From positions 1-64,000 of the forward strand of contig NZ_BDCG01000020.1 in the NCBI RefSeq assembly GCF_001613385.1: a DNA stretch of 64,000 nucleotides, given 5' to 3'. The notes beneath the pieces were generated by a model. That model searched no databases, had not been told where the DNA came from, and worked only from the letters and a program-made list of their open reading frames with translations. Shown here in pieces: positions 44,639-54,208 of the stretch; position 1 is the stretch's first letter, and each line of letters opens with the position of its first letter. The translations under genes and the position numbers were made by a program. The DNA is from Nocardia flavorosea NBRC 108225. GTDB lineage: Bacteria > Actinomycetota > Actinomycetes > Mycobacteriales > Mycobacteriaceae.

Positions 44639-45991
44639 GTGCAGTTCGTTCGCCGTCTTCCCGCCGTGGCGGACATGACCCTGGTCACGGCGGGTGCGAT
44701 GACCGCGAATATCGCGAGTTATCTGCTCCAGTTGCTGGCGGGGCGCTGGCTCGGTGTGGCCGGGTACAGCGAATTCGCCAGCCTGCTGGCCGTCCAGTTG
44801 CTGTGCGCGGTGCCGGCGCTGGCCTTGCAGAACGTGGTGGCACGCGAACTCGTGCACGGATCCGATATCGCGGCGCTGCGTGGGCTGCGCTGGCGGTGTG
44901 CGGTCCTGGTGGCAGCCGCGGCAGCGGTGCTGGTCCCGGTGGTCAGTGTGTTGCTGGACGTGGGGGTCGCGGCGGCTGCGGCCGCGCTCGGGTCGGCGCC
45001 CGCCCTGGTCGTTCTGGCAGGCGAGCAGGGGGTGCTGCAAGGGCAGAAGCGGTTCCGCGGATTGGCGATGGTGCTGGGGGTGACCGGTATCGCGAAGGTT
45101 GTTCCGGCGCTGGTGGTACTGGCCGTGGGTGGGGCTGCCACGGCGGCGCTGTGGGCAGCGGCCGGTGGTGTCGCCGCGGCGGCCGGGTACGGGCGGATTG
45201 TGGCGGGGAATGCGGAGACGGCCGGAAATCACGGCGCGGGTCGCGGGATGGATTTGCCCGGTGATTCCATTTCCCCGGCGACTTCGCCGGACGTGGATTC
45301 CGGGCTGACCGAGGCACGGCCGAAGCAGGCCGGAGCCGATGGGACGATCCCCGTATCTGCCGGATCCGGCGCCGGTGCGAAACCGGGGTTGGCCGATGTG
45401 GCCGCGGTGCTGCGGGCGGCGCAGGTGCAGGCGGCGTTGATGGCGCTGTCGTCGGCCGATCTGATCGTGGTCCGGATGGTGCTCGAGGAACCCGATGCCA
45501 GCCGGTACGCGCTGGGCACCATTGCTACCAAGATCGCGTTTTGGCTACCGCAGGCAGTGGGTGTGGTGTTGTATCCGCGGATGGCGCAGCCGGCGTCGTC
45601 CGGTTCGGCGATACGTTCGGCGCTCGCGGTGCTCGCCGGTATCGGTGTGGTTGCGGTGTTCGGTGCGGCGGTGGCGGCTCCGCTCGCGCCGTTACTGGCC
45701 GGTCACGACTATGCCCCGATCCAGGGATTGCTGTGGTTGTTCGCGCTGCACGGCGCGATCCTGGCTGTTCTGCAGGGCGCGCTGCTCTCGGCGATCGCGG
45801 TGAACCGGACCGCGTCGGCCGCGCTGGCCTGGGTGGGATTGGTGCTCGAGGTGGTGTTGATGCTGGTCGTGGCGAATTCCGTCACCGCCCTCATCGTGAC
45901 CGCCGCGCTCGTCGCCGGCGCGACCACCGCTCTGGTGGCGCTGCTGGTCATTCGGGCGGCGGCCCAGCGTCCCGCCGTGGCCGCCGCGTAA
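44639..45991 (+). CDS. Polysaccharide flippase-like membrane protein
   Basis: A membrane protein of about 450 residues with 12 or so hydrophobic segments, related to the MVF/polysaccharide-transporter (Wzx-like) group. It starts with MTLVTAGAMTANIASYLLQLLAGRWLGVAGYSEF, a typical first pair of helices, and contains LAGEQGVLQGQKRFRG and LGTIATKIAFWLPQAVGVVLYPRM. A polar insert of about 60 residues interrupts the middle. It would move lipid-linked glycans across the membrane (inference). The GTG at 44639 was chosen; the frame is open back to 44531, but that would overlap the divergent GT-C-like gene. Its 3' end overlaps aftD by 44 bases. Confidence 0.78.
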   Translation: MQFVRRLPAVADMTLVTAGAMTANIASYLLQLLAGRWLGVAGYSEFASLLAVQLLCAVPALALQNVVARELVHGSDIAALRGLRWRCAVLVAAAAAVLVPVVSVLLDVGVAAAAAALGSAPALVVLAGEQGVLQGQKRFRGLAMVLGVTGIAKVVPALVVLAVGGAATAALWAAAGGVAAAAGYGRIVAGNAETAGNHGAGRGMDLPGDSISPATSPDVDSGLTEARPKQAGADGTIPVSAGSGAGAKPGLADVAAVLRAAQVQAALMALSSADLIVVRMVLEEPDASRYALGTIATKIAFWLPQAVGVVLYPRMAQPASSGSAIRSALAVLAGIGVVAVFGAAVAAPLAPLLAGHDYAPIQGLLWLFALHGAILAVLQGALLSAIAVNRTASAALAWVGLVLEVVLMLVVANSVTALIVTAALVAGATTALVALLVIRAAAQRPAVAAA

Positions 45992-48900
45992 TCGGCGGCA
46001 GCGCCGCCAGACCCACCGCGATCACCGCGACGAGTGCGGGCACCTGGACCCACAGCGAATCACCCATATAGCCGCCCGGCATCCGCCACGGCCCGGTCGA
46101 CAGTGCGGCGGCCGATACCGCCGTACCGATTCCGGCGACGGCCGCCAGGGCGCGCCGCGGCAGCCGCGGCGCGAACCGCAGTACCGCCAGGCCCGCCACC
46201 GTGAGCACGGTGGCCGTGGGTCCGGCGATCACCGTGGTCGCGGCGGTCAGTGCCAGAGCGCCGGCTGTCCACGGAGTGCGCCGTGCCGGCACCGGACTGG
46301 CCGGATCGTCGCGGGGTCCGCGCGGAACGGCAAGGGCGAGCAGGGGTATCAGCAGCAACAGACCACCGAAGATCGCGACCCGGTACCAGGTGTCGATCGG
46401 GAACGACACCGTCACCGGTCCGGTAGTACCGGGAGGGACCAGCCAACCCTGCTGCCAGCCGTTCACCACGATGGGATCGAGTTCCTGCCCGTCAGCGGTG
46501 TGGGCCCGCCAGCCGATATTCGTGCTGAGCGGAAGTGTGAGCAGTTGGGTTCCGCTGTCGGCGACGGGCGGCGCCGGCGGTGTACCGGCCAGCCGTAATC
46601 GGTCGACGAAGAACAGTTCGGTCGGTGCGACCAGCACATCGACCTCGCCCGCCGGAAGCGAAACCGGCTGGGCTGTCTCGGGGTCCGTCTCCGGTACCGG
46701 CGGCGCGGCGGAGTCCGGGCAGGCTTGCGCGGCAATAGGTGCGCCGGAACGTAGTTCGCCGGCCGTGGCGGTGATACTGGTGTGCACCAGACGGCCACCG
46801 ACCGCGATGGTCGGCCCGATGTCGCAGCCGATGGTGACGATCCGGTCGTCCGGTGCGGGTGGCGGATACTGCGGACCCAGCACGTTCACCTCGGCCAGCC
46901 CGGCGGGCTGAGCCTGGTGGTAGCCGAGGGCGGTCCGGTCCAGAACCGATTCCCAGCTGCGGATACTCAGTTCGATCCGATCGGTTACGGTGGGGTGCAG
47001 GTCGATGCGGGACATCGCGTCCGGGTCGTCGAGTTCGCGGATCTGCGGCCCGTTGCCGAGGTTCACCGCCACGGAGGTCGGGGCGGCGGGCAGCCCGCCG
47101 AGCGAGGGGGACAGTTCGAGCCCGGTCACCAGTGTGGGTTCGGGGAGTTCGATGGTCAGCGTCGGTTTCGGACCGCGGGTATCGCGGGCGGTCTCTTCGG
47201 GAGCCGTCCAGCTGGTGCGCGGATCGCCGTCGGTAGCGGCGAAGGCCGAGCCGCGTAGATCGCCGACATCGGATGCCCCGCGCGCCACCGGCCGGGCCGG
47301 ATCGGTCAGCAGCGCCTCCAGTGCGGGGCCCTGCCGTGGCCGGACGGTGAGATGAGGATCGACCGTCACCGGTGCGGGCACCGAAAGGGTGCGGCTGAAT
47401 GCACCCATCTCCTCCGGGGCCAGCGCCAATCCCTTCCCGCAGCGAACACGGTCGGGGGCGTCGAAACAGGCGTTGCGGCCGGGGAATTCCTGTCCGAGAT
47501 CCCAGCCGGTCACCGTGGCGCCCGACGGTGGTTCCGGAAGTACTGTGCGGTGCCGGATTTCGACCGGAACAGGAAATTCGGGTACCGAGTAGTCCTCGAC
47601 CGCCAGTTCGCTGATCCCGAACTGACCACCCGTACTGCCGCGTTCGGTCGATCGCGCCGTGATCTTCACCCAGTCCGTCGAACCCACCGGCAGCGGCACC
47701 GAAACCGGCTCGCCGGGTTTACCGATCCGGGCGGAGACACTGCCGTTGTCGGTGCGCACCTCCACCCATTTCACCGGGTCGCCGATGGCGGCGGGAGTGC
47801 TGGTGAAACGCAGCAGCCCGGAATTGAACGGTTCGTCCATATCGAGCCGCAGCCATTGGCCGACAGCGTATTCCCCCGCATTGCTGATCCAGGCGGTGGT
47901 GGGGTCGCCGTCCACGATCGCCGCGGTCGAATTACCCGGCGCGGCACCACCGATCTGGGTGGCATCGGCGGCCGAACTGGACGCGGTGACGGTGGCCCCG
48001 GTCCAGTCGCCGCGGACCGGTTCGGCACCCGGGACCGCGTAATCCGGTACGAGGTTGTGCGTGCGACGGGCGTCGCCGGGGGCGCGCAAGGCCGAGTTGT
48101 GATTGTCGACCTTGCCGAAATCGGTTTCCCGGTCCATCGGGGTATCGGTCACCGTCACCGGGCCCACCGGCAGGCCCGCGGCGGCGGCATCGGCGGCGAG
48201 CAGAGTCGGCTCGTGCGAGGTCGCGGGGTCGCGGTGGAGCCGTTCCAGGACCTCCGATCCGCCCTGCACCCTCGGGACCGAGGCGAGCGGAACGGTGTAT
48301 GCCCCGGGGAATTCGGCGGGCGCACCGGTGCCACTGCGTACCTCGGCGGGAGTTCCCGGCACCGGAGTTTCGATGCGATAGATCTCCACCGCCGGATACT
48401 CCGGGCGGAGATCGGCGTCGACCACGAATTCGTCGTTACCGGACCCGTGTTCGATCGGCTCACCGAATTCCGCGACCTTACGCAGCCCCGGCGACCCCTC
48501 CACCGCGCTGTGCGCCAGCAGCGGCCGGGTCGACCGGGAGGTATCCGGATCCAGATCGTTGCGCAGCACCAGCACTCCGATGCCTTGTCCGCGCAGCGCG
48601 GCCGCCAGACCGTCCGAGGGCCGGCCGTCGGCGATGAGCCGCTGCACCGAATCCATGGCGCGGATGGTTCCCGGCGGATTCAACGGGACCGCGTCCCGGA
48701 CCGCCCACGGGGTCTCGGCCAGTGCTTGTAGTGGTTCGTCCCTGGTCAGACCCCAGACCTGGCTGCCGAAAGGCGCGCCCGGGACCACCAGTGCCCGGGT
48801 ATCGGCGGCGTTGTCGCGTAACCACTCGGCGGTCTGCTGCCAGTAGCCGGGCACCTCGTCGTAGGCACCGCGCGGCGCGAGTTTGCCGGTCCAGGCCAAC

Positions 48901-50216
48901 GAGGTGGACAGTGCGAGCGCGGCCAGGATCAGCATCGCCACCGCGACCCTGCGGTCGCGATGCGGGTTGGCGAACGCATTGCGCCACTGCCCGGCGCGTA
49001 CCGAACCGGGCAGTGGCACCCGGGCCAGCAGTTGCGCGAGCCCCAGCACCAGCGGCAGCCGGATCAGCGGTTCCAATTTGTGCACATTGCGCAGCGGCGC
49101 ACCGCCGGAATCGAGGAAGATGCGGACGTTTTCGGCGAACGGCCCGCCGAGCTGGCCCACATACCCAGCGCAGATACCGGTGAGGCCCACACACAGGATG
49201 AACACCAGCCGCCCGCGCCCGGGCATCGAACGCATAGCCAGGCCCGCCATCCCCGCGGCGGCGAGCAGGCCGGTGGCCAGGACCGCGGCGGGCTGGGTGA
49301 CCAGCACCGCGCCCGCGATCCGTTCCGGCGAGACGAACGGGGTCCAGCTGTCGGTTCCGCGCAGTACTTCCCCCAGCGACGCCCACTGTGTGGTGACTCC
49401 GGACGATTCGATGTAGTCGAGGAACGGCGGGCTCACCCGGCCGAGCAGCAGTAGCGGCACCGCCCACCACGCAACCGCCAGCACCAGCAGCGGTACCCAG
49501 GCCATGGTGAACCGCCACCAGGCCCGGTTGGGCCGGTAACTGGCCCACCACAACAGTGCGGGCAGGAAGGCCGCCACCGTCGCGACCGCGTTCACCGCGC
49601 CCATCAGCGCCAGGGCCAGCGCACTTCCGGCCGGCGACCGCGCTCCGCCGTGCCGGCGCCGCCGGTAGGCCGTACCGAGGGCCGCGGGTGCGAGCAGTAC
49701 CCACGGCGCCAGCATCATGGGCAGGGTTTCGGAGGAGATGGAACCGAGGGTGGTGAGCACCCGCGGGGACAGCGCGTACGCGATGGCGGCGATGATCCGC
49801 GCTCCGCGCCCGCCGATACCCAGGGTTTCGCAGAGTTTGACAACACCCCAGAACCCGGCGAGCAGCAGCAGCGCCCACCAGGTCCGCTGGGTCACCCAGG
49901 CGGGAATCGAGAGGAGATCACCCAGCGCGAAGAACGCGCCGTGCGGAAAGAAGTAGCCGTAGGCCTGGTTCTGGACCTGCCCCATCGGAGCTTGGCTGCT
50001 CCACATATGCGCGGCCCGGCCCAGGAAGCCGAGTGGGTTTTCGGCCAGGTCGTATTTGGTATCGGCGACGGTCAGCCCGGGGGCCTGCAGGAAGGTGAGC
50101 AGGAAGGCGATAACGGCCGATCCGGCGAACCACCGCGGTCCCAGCCGGTCGGCCGATTCCGGCTCGCTACCGGTTTCCGCGCGCGGCGAGGCTGCGGTTT
50201 CGGACTGCTCGGGCAC
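45948..50216 (-). CDS. aftD: Alpha-(1->3)-arabinofuranosyltransferase AftD
   Basis: A 1422-residue enzyme matching the size and layout of mycobacterial AftD, which adds alpha-1,3 arabinofuranose branches to arabinogalactan and lipoarabinomannan from decaprenyl-phospho-arabinose. The N-terminal GT-C domain has about a dozen membrane segments, with the family start GLTVADTKYDLAENPLGFL carrying catalytic-type Asp residues. A large extracytoplasmic part follows (about 450-1330), with beta-sandwich carbohydrate-binding modules (for example PGNSTAAIVDGDPTTAWISN and GDPRTSWTAPE). Final membrane helices and a Pro/Arg tail complete it. The start is GTG. It converges with and overlaps the flippase-like gene. 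Confidence 0.95.
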   Translation of the reverse strand: MPEQSETAASPRAETGSEPESADRLGPRWFAGSAVIAFLLTFLQAPGLTVADTKYDLAENPLGFLGRAAHMWSSQAPMGQVQNQAYGYFFPHGAFFALGDLLSIPAWVTQRTWWALLLLAGFWGVVKLCETLGIGGRGARIIAAIAYALSPRVLTTLGSISSETLPMMLAPWVLLAPAALGTAYRRRRHGGARSPAGSALALALMGAVNAVATVAAFLPALLWWASYRPNRAWWRFTMAWVPLLVLAVAWWAVPLLLLGRVSPPFLDYIESSGVTTQWASLGEVLRGTDSWTPFVSPERIAGAVLVTQPAAVLATGLLAAAGMAGLAMRSMPGRGRLVFILCVGLTGICAGYVGQLGGPFAENVRIFLDSGGAPLRNVHKLEPLIRLPLVLGLAQLLARVPLPGSVRAGQWRNAFANPHRDRRVAVAMLILAALALSTSLAWTGKLAPRGAYDEVPGYWQQTAEWLRDNAADTRALVVPGAPFGSQVWGLTRDEPLQALAETPWAVRDAVPLNPPGTIRAMDSVQRLIADGRPSDGLAAALRGQGIGVLVLRNDLDPDTSRSTRPLLAHSAVEGSPGLRKVAEFGEPIEHGSGNDEFVVDADLRPEYPAVEIYRIETPVPGTPAEVRSGTGAPAEFPGAYTVPLASVPRVQGGSEVLERLHRDPATSHEPTLLAADAAAAGLPVGPVTVTDTPMDRETDFGKVDNHNSALRAPGDARRTHNLVPDYAVPGAEPVRGDWTGATVTASSSAADATQIGGAAPGNSTAAIVDGDPTTAWISNAGEYAVGQWLRLDMDEPFNSGLLRFTSTPAAIGDPVKWVEVRTDNGSVSARIGKPGEPVSVPLPVGSTDWVKITARSTERGSTGGQFGISELAVEDYSVPEFPVPVEIRHRTVLPEPPSGATVTGWDLGQEFPGRNACFDAPDRVRCGKGLALAPEEMGAFSRTLSVPAPVTVDPHLTVRPRQGPALEALLTDPARPVARGASDVGDLRGSAFAATDGDPRTSWTAPEETARDTRGPKPTLTIELPEPTLVTGLELSPSLGGLPAAPTSVAVNLGNGPQIRELDDPDAMSRIDLHPTVTDRIELSIRSWESVLDRTALGYHQAQPAGLAEVNVLGPQYPPPAPDDRIVTIGCDIGPTIAVGGRLVHTSITATAGELRSGAPIAAQACPDSAAPPVPETDPETAQPVSLPAGEVDVLVAPTELFFVDRLRLAGTPPAPPVADSGTQLLTLPLSTNIGWRAHTADGQELDPIVVNGWQQGWLVPPGTTGPVTVSFPIDTWYRVAIFGGLLLLIPLLALAVPRGPRDDPASPVPARRTPWTAGALALTAATTVIAGPTATVLTVAGLAVLRFAPRLPRRALAAVAGIGTAVSAAALSTGPWRMPGGYMGDSLWVQVPALVAVIAVGLAALPPITRRPRRDAGPPPE

Positions 50217-50284
50217 CGTGGGTCAGGCGTTCGGCGTCCCCGCCGCAAGTACCGGGCGGGGACGTGGCGGGGTCGGGAGGGGTC

Positions 50285-50455
50285 TCAGCGCTTGCCGTAT
50301 TCGACGCTGTTGAGCAGCGAACTGTCCGCGTTACCGCTGCGGTCCACCTCGGGGCGGGTGTTCTGCTGTACTGCGGCGGTGATGGCGAAGACCGCGATCG
50401 CGCCCAGCAGGGCACCGCCCACCGCACTCGCAATACCGGGGACAGCAAACTTCAT
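50285..50455 (-). CDS. Small secreted DUF2613 peptide (Rv0236A type)
   Basis: A 56-residue peptide with a single N-terminal membrane or signal segment (VPGIASAVGGALLGAIAVFAI) and a polar end (NADSSLLNSVEYGKR). This is the actinobacterial DUF2613 family, conserved directly upstream of aftD, with which it is probably cotranscribed. The ATG at 50455 has TTGGAG at good spacing; a longer in-frame ATG at 50557 gives an unrelated basic extension. Its role is unknown; the constant position suggests a link to AftD. Confidence 0.9.
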   Translation of the reverse strand: MKFAVPGIASAVGGALLGAIAVFAITAAVQQNTRPEVDRSGNADSSLLNSVEYGKR

Positions 50456-50783
50456 CGCAGCACTCCAAACTAGATGCAGGCAGTATCCGGGCCAACCTAG
50501 CAGTATCGCGCCGGTCCGGAAACGTACAGTCCGGCGTTTCACCCTACTGGGTGCCACCGTCCGGCGGCGACGGCCGGGCGTGTTCTCCCCGCGGCGACCT
50601 GCGGCCTTTGTGCGGCCGAACCGTCATGGACCACGGCCCGGACGCGATCGCGCAGCCGGGCCGTATTTCAGCGAGGGAAACAACGACCGCGCCGGTCCGC
50701 TGGGCGAGCCCGTGCCGAACGTAGGAGTATTCGATCCAGATCCCGCTGAACGGTGCGGCGGGCCCACATCGAGATCTGCACCC
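50456..50783. other. Intergenic region upstream of the DUF2613-aftD unit
   Basis: 328 bases containing the upstream region of the DUF2613 gene and the 3' flank of the isochorismate synthase gene on the same strand. No gene, repeat or clear promoter motif was found. Confidence 0.4.
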
Positions 50784-51875
50784 TCACTCGCGTTTCTCCG
50801 GGATGCCCAGTGCGCCGAGCAGGGTGTGCAGTTTGCTCGTCGTCTCGTCGAGTTCGGCCTGTGGATCCGAGGCCGCGACGATTCCGCCGCCGGCCCAGGC
50901 ACGCAGGGAAAGGCCGTCGGCCGATAGCCGTGCACTGCGGATCGCGACCACCCAGCACCCGTCGCCGCTCGAATTGCACCAGCCCACCGCACCGCCGTAG
51001 AACCCGCGGTCTTCCTCGTGAGTGGTGATGTATTCGAGTGCTTGGGCGGTGGGAGTGCCGCATACCGCCGGCGTCGGATGCAGGAGCAGTGCGAGTTCGA
51101 GGGCGCTGGGCGCCGGATCCCGCAGCACACCGTGGATCGGGGTGCCGAGATGCCATACGTCGCGGGTGCTGACCAATTGTGTGCGCGCCGGCACGGTGAG
51201 CCGGACACAGACCGGGTTCAGCCGTTCGGTGATCCAGTCGACGACGAACGCGTGCTCGGCCCGGTTCTTCGTACTCGACGCCAGCCGCTGCGCCTGGGCG
51301 TTGTCAGCTCCGGGGTCCGACAGTCGTGGCAGCGTTCCGGCCAGCGGATACACCGTGACCGACGACCCGGTGCGCTGGACCAGCGTCTCCGGGGTCGCAC
51401 CCACCAGGATCGCGCCGGTATCTCCGGCAGGGGTGAGATCGACAGCGAAAACATTCGCGCGCGGATGTCTGGTGAGCAGGTAGGCGGCGAGGGTTTGCGG
51501 GTCGAGGGCGGTGTCCGCCGTGGCCGACACCGATCGCGCGGCGACCACCTTGCGCAGCGGCGGGGCCGGGTCGGCGAGGATGCCGACCAGCCGTGCGACC
51601 CGCTCGCGATGCTCGTCCGGGGAGGGCTGTTCGCTCACCACGCGTATGCGGGGGAGTTCCGGCAGCGCAGCAGGTCGCCACGGGCCCGCGGTATGCGAGA
51701 ACTTCTCGGGTTCGACCAGCGCGGACGCCCGGCGCGGGTCGAACGGGATCGCGCCGGTGATCGCCGCGGTGCCACCGTGCAGGGCGTCGACGGCCTGCCA
51801 CGGATCGCGGAACGTGGTGCGCACGCCGTCTGCGCGGACCACGCTATCGGGTCGTGCCAGCAGGAACCCGGTCAT
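50784..51875 (-). CDS. Isochorismate synthase
   Basis: A 363-residue chorismate-utilising enzyme of the EntC/MenF/DhbC type, converting chorismate to isochorismate. C-terminal motifs: LVGATPETLV, PLAGTLPR, NRAEHAFVVDWI, LHPTPAVCGTPTAQAL, RGFYGGAVGW and AGGGIVAASDPQAELDET. The last two carry the metal- and chorismate-binding Glu residues. The start ATG at 51875 begins the homology. It could serve menaquinone or salicylate/siderophore (nocobactin-like) synthesis; no partner menD, salicylate or siderophore gene lies in this window, so the pathway is open. It interrupts the conserved aftD-lpqI order. Confidence 0.9.
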   Translation of the reverse strand: MTGFLLARPDSVVRADGVRTTFRDPWQAVDALHGGTAAITGAIPFDPRRASALVEPEKFSHTAGPWRPAALPELPRIRVVSEQPSPDEHRERVARLVGILADPAPPLRKVVAARSVSATADTALDPQTLAAYLLTRHPRANVFAVDLTPAGDTGAILVGATPETLVQRTGSSVTVYPLAGTLPRLSDPGADNAQAQRLASSTKNRAEHAFVVDWITERLNPVCVRLTVPARTQLVSTRDVWHLGTPIHGVLRDPAPSALELALLLHPTPAVCGTPTAQALEYITTHEEDRGFYGGAVGWCNSSGDGCWVVAIRSARLSADGLSLRAWAGGGIVAASDPQAELDETTSKLHTLLGALGIPEKRE

Positions 51876-52206
51876 GGTCCGACCGTAACTCCATCGAGAG
51901 GGCACGGCCTCATGACCACACCGAGGTTCCGATCTCGTGCAACGGTGGACCGATGGGCCTGCAAGTTGCTCCACGCCGCCGCGGATGAGGTCGGGTGTCT
52001 GATCGCCGAGCGTCGGCCGGGGGAAGGCGACGAGAACCGGGTCTCTGCTGTTCCACCGAGTGGCTGGTCCACCGGATCCGGATATCGCCGACAGCGCGGG
52101 ACCGGTGCCGGTACGGGATCACTGCCGAAGTCCGGCGTGGTCGCCCATCGTGGCCGGACGACCGTATGCGTTTCCGGACCCGTGGCCAGGGGTGCCGCCC
52201 GGATCG
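51876..52206. other. Intergenic region between isochorismate synthase and Usp genes
   Basis: 331 bases between two minus-strand genes. No supported gene, terminator or repeat. It should contain the promoter of the isochorismate synthase gene. Confidence 0.4.
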
Positions 52207-52719
52207 TCAGGTTTCGGCGCGCCGGCTGTGCCCGTTGCCCAGCGTGCGGTCCCGCGGCACCGGTGGTACCAGGAAGACCGGTCGATGACAGTGCTTGAGG
52301 ACCGCGTCCGCCACACTGCTGTGCACCAGGGCGCGCAGACCGGTTGCGCCGCGGGTGCCGGCGACGACGATGTCGACATCGAGTTCGTCGGCGACCTCGA
52401 CGATCGCGTGCCAGATACTGCCGGTGGATTCCTGGGTACGGGCCTCGGCGTTCAATCCCGCCAGCCCGGCGAGGTGCACACCTTCGGCATTGATCTCGCG
52501 GGCGGTCGTATAGGCGATATCTTCCATATCCTCGTCCGGCACCCATTCCGGCTGCACCATCCCGGAGATTCCCGAGATGCGGGCGGCCTGCCGGACCATC
52601 GGCTCCCACGCGGTGAGCACCACCGCCCTGTTCGCGGTGAGGAAGCGCCCGGCGTATTCGATCGCGCGTTTGGCGTGTTCGGACCCGTCGTAGGCGATGA
52701 GCATCAGATCGCAGGGCAT
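52207..52719 (-). CDS. Universal stress protein (UspA domain)
   Basis: A 170-residue single UspA-domain protein. It starts CDLMLIAYDGSEHAKRAIEYA, the standard beta-1/helix-1 with ADP-contacting Asp, and ends with DIVVAGTRGATGLRALVHSSVADAV. In that last motif, ATP-binding Usps have Gly-x2-Gly-x9-Gly-(Ser/Thr); here the last Gly is Ser, so nucleotide binding may be weaker. The ATG at 52719 has GGAGG five bases upstream and was preferred to an in-frame ATG at 52821 that would run into the lpqI promoter. Divergent from lpqI. Confidence 0.9.
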   Translation of the reverse strand: MPCDLMLIAYDGSEHAKRAIEYAGRFLTANRAVVLTAWEPMVRQAARISGISGMVQPEWVPDEDMEDIAYTTAREINAEGVHLAGLAGLNAEARTQESTGSIWHAIVEVADELDVDIVVAGTRGATGLRALVHSSVADAVLKHCHRPVFLVPPVPRDRTLGNGHSRRAET

Positions 52720-52823
52720 GACGACCTCCGAGGCGGAGCCGGCGAGCAGATGATTCCAGATTACCGCTGTCCCGAAACCGAGCCGAGCTTTTGCGTACGT
52801 GGCGCTCGGGATACCGTGCAACG

Positions 52824-53993
52824 ATGCGGAAGTTGCCGTTCGTCCTGCTCGCGGTGCTCGCGATGATCCTGACCGCCTGCGCCGGCGGCGACGGTGGTGG
52901 CACCGGAACCCCCACGCCCGGGGAGCGCTCCCCGGAGGGCGGGACGAGTGCCGCGCCCGCGCCCACCACCACGACCCCGGACGATTGCGCCGCCGAGTAC
53001 CTCGGCCAGTTCACCACCCGGGAGAAGCTGGCGCAGCTGCTCACCGTCGGGGTCACCGGTACCGATGACGCGTTGTCAGTGGTGCGCGACCATCAGGTCG
53101 GCGGGATCTTCGTCGGCAGCTGGACCGATCTGTCGCTGTTGACCAGCGGTGAACTCGAACAGGTACGGGCCGAGGCGAAGGTGCCGCTGATGGTCACCAC
53201 TGATGAGGAGGGCGGCCGGGTATCGCGGCTGGGCAGCCTCATCGGTACCGCGCCGTCGGCCCGGGAGACCGCGCAGACGATGACGGCCGAGCAGTTCTAC
53301 AACGCCACCCTCGACCGCGCCCGCGCCATGCGTGACCTGGGGATCACCGTCGATTTCGCGCCCGATATCGATGTGAGCTCGCAGCCCGACGATTCGGTGA
53401 TCGGTGACCGCTCCTTCTCCGACGATCCGGCAGTGGTCACCGAATACGCCGATGCCTATATCCGGGCCATGCACGAAATGGGGCTGGGTACGGTGCTCAA
53501 GCATTTCCCCGGCCACGGCGCCGGTACCGGCGATTCGCACCTGGGCGCGGTCCAGGTGGCGCCACTGGAGCAGCTGGCCGCCCGTGATCTGGTGCCATTC
53601 CGGGAATTGATCGACAGCGGCTCGGCGGTGATGGTCGGGCATCTGGATGTTCCCGGCCTGACCACGCCCGGTGTGCCCGCCAGTATCAGCCCGGAGATCA
53701 TGAGCCTGCTGCGGCAGGGCTCCGGCTACGGCGCGGCCCCGTTCGACGGCGTGATCTTCACCGACGACCTCAGTGGTATGGCGGCCATCACCGACCGCAT
53801 GTCCATCCCGGAGGCGGTCGAGGCAACCCTGGTCGCCGGTGCCGACAACGCCCTGTGGATCAGCACCGACGCTGTGGGCCAGGTGCTGGACCGCCTGGAG
53901 GAGGCAGTGGCCGCGGGCCGGCTGCCCATGGACCGGGTGGACGAGTCGGTGTTGCGGATGGCCGATTACAAGCAGATCCCGCGCGCCTGCTGA
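52824..53993 (+). CDS. lpqI: Lipoprotein beta-N-acetylglucosaminidase LpqI (GH3)
   Basis: A 389-residue lipoprotein. The signal peptide ends in the lipobox LTAC, with Cys19 lipidated, followed by a Gly/Thr/Pro-rich linker. The GH3 catalytic domain has TDEEGGRVSRLG, the NagZ-type loop KHFPGHGAGTGDSHLG with the Asp-His acid/base pair, and FTDDLSGMAA with the nucleophile Asp near 314. It corresponds to Rv0237, which releases GlcNAc during peptidoglycan recycling or turnover at the membrane surface. The ATG at 52824 is set by the signal peptide. It precedes the TetR gene, as in mycobacteria. Confidence 0.94.
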   Translation: MRKLPFVLLAVLAMILTACAGGDGGGTGTPTPGERSPEGGTSAAPAPTTTTPDDCAAEYLGQFTTREKLAQLLTVGVTGTDDALSVVRDHQVGGIFVGSWTDLSLLTSGELEQVRAEAKVPLMVTTDEEGGRVSRLGSLIGTAPSARETAQTMTAEQFYNATLDRARAMRDLGITVDFAPDIDVSSQPDDSVIGDRSFSDDPAVVTEYADAYIRAMHEMGLGTVLKHFPGHGAGTGDSHLGAVQVAPLEQLAARDLVPFRELIDSGSAVMVGHLDVPGLTTPGVPASISPEIMSLLRQGSGYGAAPFDGVIFTDDLSGMAAITDRMSIPEAVEATLVAGADNALWISTDAVGQVLDRLEEAVAAGRLPMDRVDESVLRMADYKQIPRAC

Positions 53994-54121
53994 TTTCCGG
54001 GGGAGGGCCGCGCGGTGCCGACCGGCCCGCACCGCTGTCCGGTGTACGCGTCGCCGGTGACCGCTATCCGAGTACAGTGCTGACCTTCGCCCGGAGTTCC
54101 GGGACCGTCTCCGATCCGCGA

Positions 54122-54139
54122 GCGGCGCACGTGCGCCGC
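54122..54139. repeat. 18-bp perfect palindrome after lpqI
   Basis: GCGGCGCAC followed directly by GTGCGCCGC forms a perfect 18-bp palindrome 129 bases after the lpqI stop and 26 bases before the TetR operator. It may be an lpqI terminator stem or a second binding site. Confidence 0.6.
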
Positions 54140-54164
54140 CGGGTGGTTTCCGGGCCCGGGCAAC

Positions 54165-54184
54165 TTACTTTGGAGTAATATAAA
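54165..54184 (+). promoter_or_regulatory. TetR operator and -10 box upstream of the TetR gene
   Basis: TTACTTTGGAGTAA (54165-54178) is an inverted repeat (TTACT/AGTAA around TTGG) that nearly equals the core of the palindrome at 60599-60618. It touches a TATAAA -10 box (54179-54184), so binding would block transcription of the TetR gene. This is typical autoregulation. Confidence 0.7.
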
Positions 54185-54208
54185 GGGCTCGATGCGGTAG
54201 GAGACGTG

